DNA of 64,000 bases from the NCBI GenBank assembly GCA_947450475.1, contig CANFVK010000001.1, forward strand, positions 682,001 through 746,000. The letters run 5' to 3'. Shown piece by piece: positions 1 to 9,336 of this stretch. Numbering within the stretch: position 1 is the first letter of the stretch; every line of letters begins with the position of its first letter. This DNA comes from Bacteriovoracaceae bacterium. Its GTDB lineage: Bacteria; Bdellovibrionota; Bacteriovoracia; Bacteriovoracales; Bacteriovoracaceae. The notes beneath the pieces are model-generated. The model ran no database searches and was not told where the DNA came from. It saw only the letters and a list, made by a program, of their open reading frames with translations. Both the position numbers and the translations under genes were made by a program.

Positions 1-2
1 TT

Positions 3-794
3 GGGAATTATAAAAAATCAGAAATTGAATCAAAGAAAACAAAACCTCCAAGTGAATATACAGAAGCTTCTCTTCTCTATGATATGACTAATCCATCAAG
101 GCTTGTTCAAGAAAATGATTTGAAAAAAATTTTCAAATCAGAAATTGGACTCGGAACACAAGCAACTCGAGCACAAATCATCGAAACTTTAATAAATCGA
201 AATTACGTTGAAAGATTGGGGAAAAATCTAAAGTCAACGGCTAAAGGAGAATTGCTCATTCAAAGATTATCGGCGATGCCTCTCACAAGTACTTTGACCA
301 ATATTTCTCAAACGGCAAAGTTGGAGCTTCGTTTACAAAGTATGGCCGAAGGTGATGAAGATGATTTGGATTTCCTTGATACGATTCAGGATTATGTTGT
401 TAGTGCAACCAATGAATGGAAATTATTAGATACAATCATAAATAAAAACAAAACTTATTCTGGCAAATTCGCCAAGTATAATAAATCTTCTAATAAACCT
501 GAAGTGTTGGAATCTCAACTTGTACAATTAGGTAATTGCCCAATATGCAAAGCCGAAATTAAAAACTTTCCAAAATCCTATAGCTGCTCTAAGTGGAAAG
601 AAGGTTGTGGATTCACCATATGGAAGATCGTTGCTAAAAAGAAACTTAGTGAATCACAGATAAAAATGCTTATTAAAGATAAAAAAACTGGTGTTATAAA
701 GGGTTTTAAGTCAAAGGCAGGAAAATCATTTCAAGCTTTTTTGGTATTAAACAATGAAGGGAAAGTTGTGTTTGAATTTTTATCCAAGGCATGA
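3..794 (+). CDS. topB: DNA topoisomerase III-like type IA topoisomerase, C-terminal part (5' end outside window)
   Basis: The reading frame is open from the first bases of the window, so this is the 3' part of a longer gene; the in-frame ATG at 84 is internal. The first codons give the type IA signature KPPSEYTEASLL, followed by GLGTQATRAQIIETL and later KGELLIQRL, all hallmarks of the central and C-terminal topoisomerase core. The catalytic tyrosine domain lies upstream of the window. The C-terminus holds a four-cysteine zinc-ribbon-like unit (CPIC, then C and C about 15-21 residues on) and a C-terminal repeat with KTGVIKGFKSKAGKSF. The single ribbon fits TopB better than TopA, but this is an inference. 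The enzyme relaxes or decatenates DNA by single-strand passage. The gene converges on an acyl-CoA ligase gene five bases downstream, with no clear terminator hairpin between. Confidence 0.88.
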   Translation, partial: GNYKKSEIESKKTKPPSEYTEASLLYDMTNPSRLVQENDLKKIFKSEIGLGTQATRAQIIETLINRNYVERLGKNLKSTAKGELLIQRLSAMPLTSTLTNISQTAKLELRLQSMAEGDEDDLDFLDTIQDYVVSATNEWKLLDTIINKNKTYSGKFAKYNKSSNKPEVLESQLVQLGNCPICKAEIKNFPKSYSCSKWKEGCGFTIWKIVAKKKLSESQIKMLIKDKKTGVIKGFKSKAGKSFQAFLVLNNEGKVVFEFLSKA

Positions 795-799
795 TTGAT

Positions 800-2332
800 T
801 TAAATAACTTTCAAATAAATTTTTTTAAAAAAACGAATTTCTTTATATTCTGCAAATTGTTGCTTGAAATGCCATCGTTTTGCTTTTCCGCTAGGTGTAC
901 GTATTAACTCTTTATGAGAAAATAAAATAACCCTTGGTGCCCTATTCAAATCAAGCTTTTCAATGGTTGCTTGCAAATTTTCAAAAAGAATTTTTATGTC
1001 ATCGCTTTTTTGGAACTGACAAATTAAAGCCAATTCTTCACCTCTGTAATCATTTTCAAAGCTAGTTACAAAACAATCATTGGATATTTTTTTGAATTGA
1101 TAAAAAAATTCATCAATCTCTCTTAAAGCAACAGATTCTCCATTAATCTTTGCGATTTCTTTTTTTCTACCTGAAATAAAATAAAATTGAATGGATTTAA
1201 AATTTTTATAATAGCCTAAATCTCCGGTTGGAAAATAGCCTTCATTGGAAAAAGAATCTTCATTGGTATTTAAGTATCCATTCATAAGATTTTTCCCTTT
1301 TATGAGGATTTCTCCTTCTTCAGATTCTTGGCACTCGCTACCATTTTCACGAACGATTTTTAAGTTATTGCAACTTAGGCTAATTCCGATTGAAGGAAAT
1401 TTGGAATTAATCATTAATGAAGCGTATTCTTTCGAGGTTAAGTTAGTTGGTAAAGTAGTTGAAAAGTTAACTGCCTCTGAAAGTCCGTATCCTTGAATGA
1501 CTTTTTTGTTATAAATTTCTAGAACATCTTTAGAAGTTTGTATAGAAAGGGGAGCCGCTGCTGACACAAAATATTCTAATGAATCAAGTTTGTATTGAGA
1601 TAAAGTTTGGGAATTTCTTATAATGCTATTTAGAATAGATGGAATTATGCTCAAAATATTAATGCCATATTTTTGAGTTGATTCAAATAATTTTTTCAAA
1701 TCAAAATCATCAAATAGAACTAGTTTTCCACCAGAGACAAGTGTCGCTAAAAAACTAAAATGAAGTGCATTGACATGAAATAGTGGCAGCGGTGTACCAA
1801 TTGTTTTTTTGGAGTTTAGCTTATGATGAGTAATTAAAGATAAATAGTTTGAAACTATGGCAACTTCACTTTGAATAACTATTTTTGATAACCCCGTAGT
1901 TGCACTTGTTGGAATATAAATTAATTCAGGATTAACGTGAGGAGTCATTTTCTCATTAAAATAATCAATCCTTAATTTTTCTAATTCAAGTTGCTCACTT
2001 TCTTTCAACAAAAGATAGGATTTTGAAATCATAGCAGTAAGAACACTGAGAGTTTTAGGATTTTCTTCTGGATTTATTGGCATTAAAGTCTTTCCAGAAA
2101 GCATGGTTCCTAAAAGAAAGACACAAAATCGATAATTATTTCTTCCTGAGATTAAAATGACATTTGCATTATGAAAGGTTGTATTGAGATAATGACTAAA
2201 GCATAGAGCATCTAAAAAAAATTGATTATATGTGTAGCTTTTGCCAGTTGCAGCTTCAATAAGAAACACTTGATTTTCGTTTTTAGTCCAAGATTGGCTT
2301 AAAAGTGATACTAGCGATGGTGTTGGATCCAT
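800..2332 (-). CDS. AMP-dependent acyl-CoA synthetase/ligase (ANL superfamily)
   Basis: A 510-residue adenylate-forming enzyme, the usual size for acyl-CoA or acyl-ACP ligases. Visible core motifs in order are the phosphate loop PTSATTGLSK (an Ala replaces the usual Gly of TSGTTG), the A5-like GYGLSEA, the A7-like PTGDLGYY, the hinge region SGRKKEIAKINGE, and the C-terminal catalytic lysine region RTPSGKAKR. The expected reaction is ATP-dependent activation of a carboxylic acid to an acyl-AMP and then a thioester. The substrate cannot be read from the sequence. It is transcribed away from the downstream binding-protein gene and lies beside a cluster of radical SAM, glycosyltransferase and deacetylase genes, so a role in lipid tailoring is possible but unproven. 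Confidence 0.85.
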   Translation of the reverse strand: MDPTPSLVSLLSQSWTKNENQVFLIEAATGKSYTYNQFFLDALCFSHYLNTTFHNANVILISGRNNYRFCVFLLGTMLSGKTLMPINPEENPKTLSVLTAMISKSYLLLKESEQLELEKLRIDYFNEKMTPHVNPELIYIPTSATTGLSKIVIQSEVAIVSNYLSLITHHKLNSKKTIGTPLPLFHVNALHFSFLATLVSGGKLVLFDDFDLKKLFESTQKYGINILSIIPSILNSIIRNSQTLSQYKLDSLEYFVSAAAPLSIQTSKDVLEIYNKKVIQGYGLSEAVNFSTTLPTNLTSKEYASLMINSKFPSIGISLSCNNLKIVRENGSECQESEEGEILIKGKNLMNGYLNTNEDSFSNEGYFPTGDLGYYKNFKSIQFYFISGRKKEIAKINGESVALREIDEFFYQFKKISNDCFVTSFENDYRGEELALICQFQKSDDIKILFENLQATIEKLDLNRAPRVILFSHKELIRTPSGKAKRWHFKQQFAEYKEIRFFKKIYLKVI

Positions 2333-2513
2333 TAATCAATATACCCTAGTTTTGAGCTCAGATAATTTCATTAGAAAATCTCACTCAGGACATTTTAAAA
2401 TAAATACATTTCAAAATAAATTTTACTATAAATTCAATAGCGTGACCTACAAAATTTGATTTTTAGGAGTATAATAAAAATCTGATATTTCAATTTATTA
2501 AATTACGGATGAA

Positions 2514-3578
2514 ATGAACAAAAACAATAGCGGATCAAACATTCGAAAAAATAACAAAAAAGTCATATTTTTCATGGTTTTTTTTTCATTAATAGCTTTA
2601 GTTGGAGCAGCTTTTTATTTCGATTTGCCATCTTTTTTTAATAAACATAAGCCTGCAAATCAAATCAAACCTCGATTTCTTTCAAAACAAAAGGTTTATA
2701 ATTTTTACATCAAGAATCATGGCAAAAAAAAGGGGGATAATATTGACCCTGAAGTTGCTGCGATGAGAGAAGAAGCCGCTGTTACGATGCTCAAGTCTAT
2801 CGGAATGGATGCTAAAGTTAAAATTTTTGGAGTAGGAAATCCTGATACTATGGAAGTGACTTCTACTGATGACTTTGATTTTATTCAAGAGTCTGGCCCC
2901 GAGATGTTGATGAAAATTAAATCAGGTTTTGACGTGGAGGTATTGCTTTCCTCACCTCGATGCAGTTTAGAAGCTCATGTAATTGCAAAGCATGATTCAA
3001 CCTTAACAGAAGCAGATTTACCAAATTTAAAAGATATTCTTTTGTATCTTGTAGATTTTAGATCACCTATTGTTTTAGGTGCAGTTGCTCAACTTGGTTG
3101 GACACAAGCAAATCTGTTAGAAACGGCGAGATACACTGATGCATTAAATGCTTTGGAGAGTAATAAGGTTCAAGTTATAGTGGCTGAATTTTTTGATAGT
3201 CCAAGAACAAAAATTGGTACTTTTTCTGGACCTATTGATGAAACAATGAAATTCAAAGAATTATTTAAAACTAATCTTTTGATTCCTTGTAAAATGACAG
3301 CTGCAAAAAACTCAGTACCTAAGGAATTAAAACAAAAATTTAAAGAAAAAGTTAAGGCAGGTTTTAAAAATCGAGTACAAATGGCAACTGAAAAATATAA
3401 TGTCGATGCAAGTGCATTTGCAGTTGAGCCCTCTTTAAAAGATATTGATTCACTAATTAAAAAAATAGAATGGTCGAAGATTGAAGAAATCAGTAAAAAA
3501 ATTAAGCCGCTTAATGACGAATCTCATAACACGAATGAACATGTGCCAGATGAAGAGCAAGCTCATTCAAAGGAATGA
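2514..3578 (+). CDS. Membrane-anchored periplasmic substrate-binding-like protein
   Basis: 354 residues with a basic N-terminus and one hydrophobic segment at about residues 18-37, then a soluble domain. The body resembles type II periplasmic binding proteins of the PhnD/TauA/SsuA kind: alternating alpha/beta pattern, a hinge-like stretch near FRSPIVLGAVAQLGW, and VQVIVAEFFDS typical of the second lobe. The segment lacks an obvious cleavage site or lipobox, so the protein may stay tethered in the inner membrane. The C-terminal 50 residues are charged and probably disordered. No permease or ATPase gene is adjacent, so it may sense a ligand rather than feed a transporter. A TATAAT at 2470-2475 lies upstream. 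The gene ends three bases from the convergent cupin gene. The family assignment is tentative. Confidence 0.6.
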   Translation: MNKNNSGSNIRKNNKKVIFFMVFFSLIALVGAAFYFDLPSFFNKHKPANQIKPRFLSKQKVYNFYIKNHGKKKGDNIDPEVAAMREEAAVTMLKSIGMDAKVKIFGVGNPDTMEVTSTDDFDFIQESGPEMLMKIKSGFDVEVLLSSPRCSLEAHVIAKHDSTLTEADLPNLKDILLYLVDFRSPIVLGAVAQLGWTQANLLETARYTDALNALESNKVQVIVAEFFDSPRTKIGTFSGPIDETMKFKELFKTNLLIPCKMTAAKNSVPKELKQKFKEKVKAGFKNRVQMATEKYNVDASAFAVEPSLKDIDSLIKKIEWSKIEEISKKIKPLNDESHNTNEHVPDEEQAHSKE

Positions 3579-3581
3579 ACG

Positions 3582-4244
3582 TTAAAAATGGGTTTTATTG
3601 ATCATTGGATGATTTTTATTAGTTGGCCCCCAATCACTATCGGGGTGAAAAGCTATAACGTTCATTTCTGAATGTTGAGTTTCAAATTTGTGCTCGACAT
3701 TTTCTGGAATATAAAAAAGATCACCAGTCGTTAGAATTTTTTCTTCATTCAGCAATACACACTTACCACTTCCTGAGGCAACAATACCAAAACGAAAACT
3801 TGGATGAAAATGTTTAGATTGATTTATATGTTTGGGAAAATGAAGTAAGTTCAGGCAAGGTTCACCTAATCGACTTGGAGATAGAAGAAGCGTATCACTG
3901 CATCCATCAATATATTCTAATCTACCAATACTTTCGATTGGACCTCCGATGGTATTAAGGACCTCAAAGCAATCAATTTCAATCGCCATAGCACTTGAAT
4001 TTATTCCAAGTTCAATTGATCCCGTTGAACATAAAGAAGCATACATTCCTTCTTTCATTTCAATCGAAAAAGCTTCATTGATAATTTGTGCAGATCCTTT
4101 TTGAATGTATATGAAAATTGAAGTATTTTTTCTGATTTGTAATTGTTGTCCATTTGCATTTAATAAAGACAGCAAATAATTTTTACCCTGAAAGAGTATG
4201 TTTTTATTAAAAGTATTTTGGTTTATTTCTACTTTGTTGAGCAT
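3582..4244 (-). CDS. Cupin-domain protein
   Basis: 220 residues with a two-cupin layout. The C-terminal cupin carries HFHPSFRFGIVASGSGKC, then GDLFYIPENVEHKF, matching the two conserved cupin motifs with likely metal-binding histidines. The N-terminal half has a weaker beta-strand pattern without histidines and is probably a non-metal cupin fold. Such proteins act as dioxygenases, isomerases or small-molecule sensors; no reaction can be chosen here. It lies at the downstream end of a minus-strand run with the B12-binding radical SAM gene seven bases upstream, so the two are probably co-transcribed. Confidence 0.7.
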   Translation of the reverse strand: MLNKVEINQNTFNKNILFQGKNYLLSLLNANGQQLQIRKNTSIFIYIQKGSAQIINEAFSIEMKEGMYASLCSTGSIELGINSSAMAIEIDCFEVLNTIGGPIESIGRLEYIDGCSDTLLLSPSRLGEPCLNLLHFPKHINQSKHFHPSFRFGIVASGSGKCVLLNEEKILTTGDLFYIPENVEHKFETQHSEMNVIAFHPDSDWGPTNKNHPMINKTHF

Positions 4245-4251
4245 GGTCTAA

Positions 4252-5850
4252 TTAAGCCCTAAGTTTTTCTTTAATATTTAAATTAGTATCATATGTACTT
4301 TTTGCACGATTATTTTTATAAATAATATTTTTATTTATAAAGGGTTTGCGAAATATGCTAATTAATAGTTTTTTAGATTCTATCAATAGCATCCACCATC
4401 CTCGTACTCTGAATTCATTATAGGAATCACGTTTTATCATTTTCGTTATATTAACCAATAAAAAGGGATTTAAAAAATCAGGAAAGAATCTGATAATATT
4501 TTTGTCGACACAAAATTCTACAAACATTGTTGGCATAAGTGGAAGAAGAACAATAAAAGCATGATATCTGCGAGAAAGACTATCTTGTTCAAGTTCTGTA
4601 CCACCCGAAATATGTCCACGAGAGTGTTGATTATTTTCTAGTTTGTAAATTTGTTCAGGAGTTAAGAGTTTTCTTTCTTTTGCAATAGATAATATTTCAG
4701 TTGAAGGGTAATACCGTAGCCAAAAAGCGTAAATATGCCAAGGATTACCTTTGGCAAGCAAGCGAACTGTTTCATCTAGATCTTTTTTTGTTTCTGTCGG
4801 TATGCCAATAATGATATCAACGGTTGTTCTTATTTTATATTTTTTTAAAGCTTGCATCGCCGTTAGAATTTGTTCATCTTTTGTTTTACGGTGTAGTACA
4901 TCTTTTCTTAAATGTTCAGCCCCAGATTGAATTCCCATTTCGACAGCATCGCAACCACTTTCGGCCAGAAGCTTTGCCATCTCTTCATCGATGGTGTTTG
5001 GATATACCCAGGCAAAGTAGGGCAAGCCGACTTTTTCTTTATATAATGGACAGAACTCTCGCAACCAATTTCGATCATAGCTAAAATCTTCATCATTAAA
5101 ACGCACATGTTTTATATTATATTTATTTTTGGCCCAGAGTATTTCTTCGACTACATAAGTAGGACTATGTCTTCTTGCCCATTTTTGATTTTGCTTAACT
5201 TCTTCTTTGTATAGTTTAATTGAAGAATTATTGTCACAAAATGTGCAGCGATAGGGGCATCCGCGACCACTCATAGTTGTGTAGCCATGATTGAGATAGG
5301 GCATCTCATCATAATATAAATCTTTATCTGGAAAAGGCAGAACATCTAAATCTTGAATTAGTGGTCGCATGGAGTTAATTTTTATTTCTCCATTATGTTT
5401 GTAACCTAAGCCAAGGACCTCATCAAAAGGCTTGGAACCTTCTAGAGCATGGATAAGTTCAAGCAGAGTGACCTCACCCTCTCCTCTAATTACAAAATCA
5501 ATGCAATCGTATTTTAAACAATCTTCGGCATGAAAAGTGGCATGTGTATTTCCAAAAACAATGGGAATATTAAAATGTTCTTTAATGCGCGTTGCCCATT
5601 TTAATCCCCAGCTAAGATCATCTGTTACGGCGGAAATGCCTATTAGATCAGGGGTATGAAATTCAATTTTTTTTAATATGCTTTGGGTATCTTCAAATAA
5701 ACTTGAAAGTTTAGGATGTTGGACCCACGGATTATCAAAAAGATTGGGATCATTAACGAGTGCGGTGAAATGACCTTTTTGCTTTAAATAAGCTGACAAA
5801 CATTGTATGCCACCCATTTCTTGTTGAGGATTTAGAAACAAAATTTTCAT
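4252..5850 (-). CDS. B12-binding-domain radical SAM enzyme
   Basis: 532 residues. Residues 1-160 form a cobalamin-binding-like Rossmann domain starting MKILFLNPQQ with a GISAVTDD strand-loop and FVIRGEGEVTLLEL, typical of this class; the strict DxHxxG cobalamin motif is not seen. The radical SAM cluster motif is GRGCPYRCTFC with cysteines at 198, 202 and 205, followed by the barrel with MGIQSGAEHLRKDVLHR. About 120 further C-terminal residues include hydrophobic stretches. Relatives include hopanoid-associated HpnJ, anaerobic Mg-protoporphyrin cyclase (BchE) and various methylases; the exact reaction is unknown. It is followed at seven bases by the cupin gene and preceded at seven bases by the TVP38-type gene, so a shared operon is likely. 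Confidence 0.85.
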   Translation of the reverse strand: MKILFLNPQQEMGGIQCLSAYLKQKGHFTALVNDPNLFDNPWVQHPKLSSLFEDTQSILKKIEFHTPDLIGISAVTDDLSWGLKWATRIKEHFNIPIVFGNTHATFHAEDCLKYDCIDFVIRGEGEVTLLELIHALEGSKPFDEVLGLGYKHNGEIKINSMRPLIQDLDVLPFPDKDLYYDEMPYLNHGYTTMSGRGCPYRCTFCDNNSSIKLYKEEVKQNQKWARRHSPTYVVEEILWAKNKYNIKHVRFNDEDFSYDRNWLREFCPLYKEKVGLPYFAWVYPNTIDEEMAKLLAESGCDAVEMGIQSGAEHLRKDVLHRKTKDEQILTAMQALKKYKIRTTVDIIIGIPTETKKDLDETVRLLAKGNPWHIYAFWLRYYPSTEILSIAKERKLLTPEQIYKLENNQHSRGHISGGTELEQDSLSRRYHAFIVLLPLMPTMFVEFCVDKNIIRFFPDFLNPFLLVNITKMIKRDSYNEFRVRGWWMLLIESKKLLISIFRKPFINKNIIYKNNRAKSTYDTNLNIKEKLRA

Positions 5851-5857
5851 TTAACCC

Positions 5858-6553
5858 TTAAAATTTATATTTTTGCGTAAACATTTTACTTAAAATTTTA
5901 ACACAATATGGGAATAAAAATAACAAAACAAAGGCGATGGCTAAATTTGCTTTGGTGTGTATAGAATTTGTTAAACCACCATTTATTAATGCTCCAGCAC
6001 TATTGAGCAACACGACATCAAAGAAAATACCTACAAATGTGCTAAAAAAGAAAAGTTTAAAATTAATTTTTAAATACCCTAATACGATATTGATAACGCC
6101 ATAGGGTAAAAGTGGACTCAGTCTTAAAAGTACTAAGAAAGTATAATTAATTTCAGATAACTTGGATTGGATTTTATTTATCCGAGTAAGATACTTTTCC
6201 ATGTGCCTTGTGATTAATATATTTTTTCCAACAAAGTAACCAGCACAACCACTTACCATAGTAATAAAATAAACAATAATACATCCTCTCCAGAAGCCAA
6301 AAATTGCCCCAGAAATTAAATTTAGTAAAGTGCAGCTTCCTGGAATACTTAGACAAGCCGAGAAAAAATGGGTCAAACAAAATAATACAATGACTAAAAT
6401 AAAGTCAGATTTATAGAATAAATTGAGAATTTCAATGTAGTGAATTATCAATTTGGGAGAAGTAATATTTGGGTGATTTAATGCCAAGAAAACAAACCAA
6501 GCAATGAGAAAAAAAGTGAGTGATTGAAAAATAAACTTAATTCTAAAGTTCAT
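5858..6553 (-). CDS. TVP38/TMEM64 (DedA-like) family membrane protein
   Basis: 231 residues with five or six hydrophobic segments. The diagnostic SNARE-associated/VTT region is present: a re-entrant segment with GAIFGFWRGC, then the motif LRLSPLLPYGVINIVLGY followed by IPGSC-type and phenylalanine-rich helices. This family resides in the inner membrane and has been linked to lipid flipping or transport. The ATG start overlaps the end of the upstream JmjC-like gene by 11 bases, showing translational coupling. Its place between a radical SAM and an oxygenase gene suggests that the cluster handles a membrane lipid, but that is inference. Confidence 0.8.
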   Translation of the reverse strand: MNFRIKFIFQSLTFFLIAWFVFLALNHPNITSPKLIIHYIEILNLFYKSDFILVIVLFCLTHFFSACLSIPGSCTLLNLISGAIFGFWRGCIIVYFITMVSGCAGYFVGKNILITRHMEKYLTRINKIQSKLSEINYTFLVLLRLSPLLPYGVINIVLGYLKINFKLFFFSTFVGIFFDVVLLNSAGALINGGLTNSIHTKANLAIAFVLLFLFPYCVKILSKMFTQKYKF

Positions 6554-7619
6554 TTTTATTTCTCAATTTTTTTCTAAGATCAAGATCTTTAATTAAGTCT
6601 TTAATTTTGCCTCCGGCATGTGCCCAAATTAGATTTGTATCAATTTTTCCATATTTAATAGATTTCCAAATTGGAGGATTAGTAGAAAGAATTCGAAGGA
6701 TGGATAAAGTGAAAGATGATTTTAAAGCAGCACTAAGGGAAGAGAAGCGATATCCGATCGCAATCGAATCAGAAAGATTTTCAACAAAATGCCATGTGTG
6801 TGGTGGAACATAGAGTACATCTCCAGGTTTTAAAATGACTTCAATAGGTGTTGCATATTTATAAAGAGGGTATTTATCTAAATTGGGGTGATCAACATCA
6901 ATTGGACTTTTTATATATGCAGTATTGGCAATTTCTGGATAGATTAATGCAGTGTCTTCTGGAAAAAAGAGGGTCCATTTTTTTTCACCAAATATTTGAA
7001 CATAAATATTACATGGCTGATCAGTATGCAAAAGTGTTTTTTTGCCAGCACCTCCCATAAACATATAATAGGTATGTGCAAATGTTTGTTGCCCTCTCAT
7101 TTTTTCAAGCCAATTCATATTTAGGTCTTCTACTAAAATAGGGTTATTTTCAAGAATTGGACTAAACCGCAGGTACTTATTTCCACCACTTTTAATATCT
7201 TCAATAAGTTCTTTAACAGTTAAAAATTCATAATTTGTATTGTTTTCTCTTGATGTAAGCCCGGTGGCATTTACCAAAAGAACATCTTGATCCCCAAAGC
7301 CAAATTTAAAATAATCTAGGTTCCATTTTTTTGTGCAATCCCAATCTGAAGCTGCACCCGCAAAAACAACAGGAAGTGATTCATTAAAATAATTTTGATG
7401 AAATTCATCTGGCGATAATTCATTTCTCTTATCAATACTAAATATATCTGGTGACCCAATTAAAGAAAGTCGTAAATAAACTTTTTCAAGAAATGACATT
7501 TTTATTGGCAAAAGCAAATTGAATAATTTTTTTCCCAAAAATTGTTCAACTAATAGAAAACAACTAAAAATCAATCTTTCATAGAATTTTAAAACTGATT
7601 TTTTTTTCATTTTTTTCAT
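6543..7619 (-). CDS. Cupin_8/JmjC-like Fe(II)/2-oxoglutarate-type oxygenase
   Basis: 358 residues. The C-terminal two thirds match the cupin-like JmjC (FIH-type) family: an entry segment YFNESLPVVFAGAASDW, the iron motif HTDQPCN (H-x-D), an IFGEKKWTLFFPED strand, and the distal histidine in PGDVLYVPPHTWHFVENL. These supply the complete H-x-D...H facial triad, so the enzyme is probably an active hydroxylase of a protein or small molecule. The first 45 residues are basic and hydrophobic and may associate with the membrane. Two ATGs (7619 and 7610) are possible and neither has a strong ribosome site; a TATAAT lies only eight bases upstream of the first. Confidence 0.78.
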   Translation of the reverse strand: MKKMKKKSVLKFYERLIFSCFLLVEQFLGKKLFNLLLPIKMSFLEKVYLRLSLIGSPDIFSIDKRNELSPDEFHQNYFNESLPVVFAGAASDWDCTKKWNLDYFKFGFGDQDVLLVNATGLTSRENNTNYEFLTVKELIEDIKSGGNKYLRFSPILENNPILVEDLNMNWLEKMRGQQTFAHTYYMFMGGAGKKTLLHTDQPCNIYVQIFGEKKWTLFFPEDTALIYPEIANTAYIKSPIDVDHPNLDKYPLYKYATPIEVILKPGDVLYVPPHTWHFVENLSDSIAIGYRFSSLSAALKSSFTLSILRILSTNPPIWKSIKYGKIDTNLIWAHAGGKIKDLIKDLDLRKKLRNKNEL

Positions 7620-7626
7620 CTCTAAG

Positions 7627-7643
7627 AATTATAGTGTATAATT
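7627..7643. promoter_or_regulatory. Palindromic bidirectional -10 element
   Basis: AATTATA-GTG-TATAATT is a perfect seven-base inverted repeat with a three-base centre, placing a consensus TATAAT on both strands between the divergent oxygenase (minus) and glycosyltransferase (plus) genes. On the plus strand it leaves a leader of about 30 bases; on the minus strand the start codon is only eight bases away. -35 boxes are weak on both sides. It could be a shared promoter, an operator, or both. Confidence 0.45.
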
Positions 7644-7682
7644 AATAAAAAGTTTGTGTAATTAGATCAAAGGTTTTTCAAA

Positions 7683-8750
7683 TTGTCTCAATATGCAAAG
7701 AAATCAATTAAAATTTTAATTTCATGCGCTGGTCTTGGAATGGGAAATGCTTCAAGAATATCGGCTATTGTAGAATCACTCGAGACAATGGCAAGTTTAA
7801 ATAGTCAAGATATTGAAATTTCAATTTTTAGTTGGGGGGCAGGTTATAGCTTTTTAAGGGATTTTAAAGAAAAATATCATTTAAAATTTGATCTCTTTGA
7901 AATGGATTCCTATCAGTTTGCTACAGTATTTAAATTTTTAAGAAAATATTTCAAGAACACTTTTTTTCTTTTTAAATCTGTGCGCAACACTAAACCAGAT
8001 TTAATTATTCTCGATTCTGACTATCATTTATTATCATATCTTTTTAGTCCGGCTTCTAGAGTTTATATTGGTCAGGCCGTAGACGTTGTTGAACGGGCCC
8101 AAAATTTAAAACTTCAATTCAAAAGCTACAAAGATAAAATTAATTTTTTTTTAAGAGAAAAATTAGATTCAATTTTTCAATATTTTATTTCTGATGTTGT
8201 CTTTGTACCAAGCTTCAAACAAGAAAACGCAAAATGTAAAAAAAAGATAATTAAAGTTCCACTAATCGTACGTAAAGATTTTTTAGAATGTAAAGATCAA
8301 CACATTAATGGAAGTGAAGTAGGATGCCTATTGAGTGGATCTGAAATTGAAAAAGATAAATTTCTCTCAATAAGCTCAAAAAAAAATTATAAAGTGATTT
8401 CTCCTCATTCAAGAGACAATTTTGTAATATCAACGGCTAAAGAATTAGATCAATTTGATACATTAATAACACAAGGGGGATTATCTTCTATATCTGAAGC
8501 TGCCGCTAGAAACATTTTTCTTGTAATAATTCCAATGACCCACCATCCAGAACAGTATTTAAATGCCATTGCAGTAGAGAGTTTGGGGCTCGGGGTTATT
8601 GCAGAAACTAAAGATCTACTAGATTTTGATAATTTTATCGATAAAATTAGGAAAGAAAAATTAAATGTCGAAAGAGAAAAAATAGATTGTTCAGGTGCTC
8701 AGAAAATATCGAGCAATATTTTAAATTTAATCAATTCGAAATCTTTTTAG
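7683..8750 (+). CDS. GT28/MurG-like glycosyltransferase
   Basis: 355 residues with the two-lobed GT-B pattern of family 28. The N-lobe opens with ILISCAGLGMGNASR, a glycine-rich loop, then TKPDLIILDSDYH. The C-lobe has the signature TQGGLSSISEAAARN and IIPMTHHPEQYLNA, the nucleotide-sugar binding region of MurG-like enzymes. The start appears to be TTG at 7683, with an AAAGG about ten bases upstream; no in-frame ATG occurs early enough. It is the only plus-strand gene in the 3.6-11.6 kb cluster and its last 20 bases overlap tail-to-tail with a methyltransferase gene. It probably transfers a sugar to a lipid or glycan acceptor; donor and acceptor are unknown. Confidence 0.75.
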   Translation: MSQYAKKSIKILISCAGLGMGNASRISAIVESLETMASLNSQDIEISIFSWGAGYSFLRDFKEKYHLKFDLFEMDSYQFATVFKFLRKYFKNTFFLFKSVRNTKPDLIILDSDYHLLSYLFSPASRVYIGQAVDVVERAQNLKLQFKSYKDKINFFLREKLDSIFQYFISDVVFVPSFKQENAKCKKKIIKVPLIVRKDFLECKDQHINGSEVGCLLSGSEIEKDKFLSISSKKNYKVISPHSRDNFVISTAKELDQFDTLITQGGLSSISEAAARNIFLVIIPMTHHPEQYLNAIAVESLGLGVIAETKDLLDFDNFIDKIRKEKLNVEREKIDCSGAQKISSNILNLINSKSF

Positions 8751-9336
8751 TGAAGCTTATAGTTGTACTTAATACTGTAGGAGTTTCGATCTTTTCTACA
8801 ATAAATCCATAGTTCTTTGCCGTATTATCATAAAATTCAATGTTTCTTAAGAATACTTTGCATTTAAAAATTTCATGATAAAGCTTATAAAAAATACCAA
8901 AAATATTTGGGGAAGGTACTAAAATTACAAAACGGCCTGAATTGATCATAAATTTAGATGATTTTAAAAAAACTGATTCTGGTGATTCAATAAATTCCAA
9001 TGCTCCTGCACAAATAATATTGTCAAATGATTGACCTGATTCAAAATCCTCTATATTTATATTTAGGCATTCAACACCTTGATTGGCAAGTTGTTGAATC
9101 ATTGATGGTGATGAGTCTATTCCCATTATTTTTAACTTATAAGACTTTAAAAAATAGAGAGAGTAAAAACCTGCACCACATCCGATGTCTAGAAGCGTAG
9201 AGCCATGATTTGGATTTAATAATTTTTCAATGGAGTGCAATTCTCTTGCGCGGAAAAAGTTCCATGGGAAGCAATTACTATTTTTTAAATATTTCTCAGC
9301 ACGTTTATCAAAAAAATTAATTATTTTTTTGCCCAA
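8731..9336 (-). CDS. Class I SAM-dependent methyltransferase
   Basis: 201 residues. Motif I is LLDIGCGAGFYSLYFL with the acidic residue at the end of strand beta2 in IMGIDSSPSM, and motif post-I IICAGALEFIESPE, all typical of class I methyltransferases of the Methyltransf_11/25 type. The N-terminus FFDKRAEKYLKNS is like that of Mg-protoporphyrin or ubiquinone-type methylases but does not decide the substrate. The start overlaps the upstream methyltransferase gene by 16 bases, and the end overlaps the glycosyltransferase gene by 20 bases in convergent orientation. It likely modifies a product of the surrounding cluster. Confidence 0.8.
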   Translation of the reverse strand: MGKKIINFFDKRAEKYLKNSNCFPWNFFRARELHSIEKLLNPNHGSTLLDIGCGAGFYSLYFLKSYKLKIMGIDSSPSMIQQLANQGVECLNINIEDFESGQSFDNIICAGALEFIESPESVFLKSSKFMINSGRFVILVPSPNIFGIFYKLYHEIFKCKVFLRNIEFYDNTAKNYGFIVEKIETPTVLSTTISFTKKISN

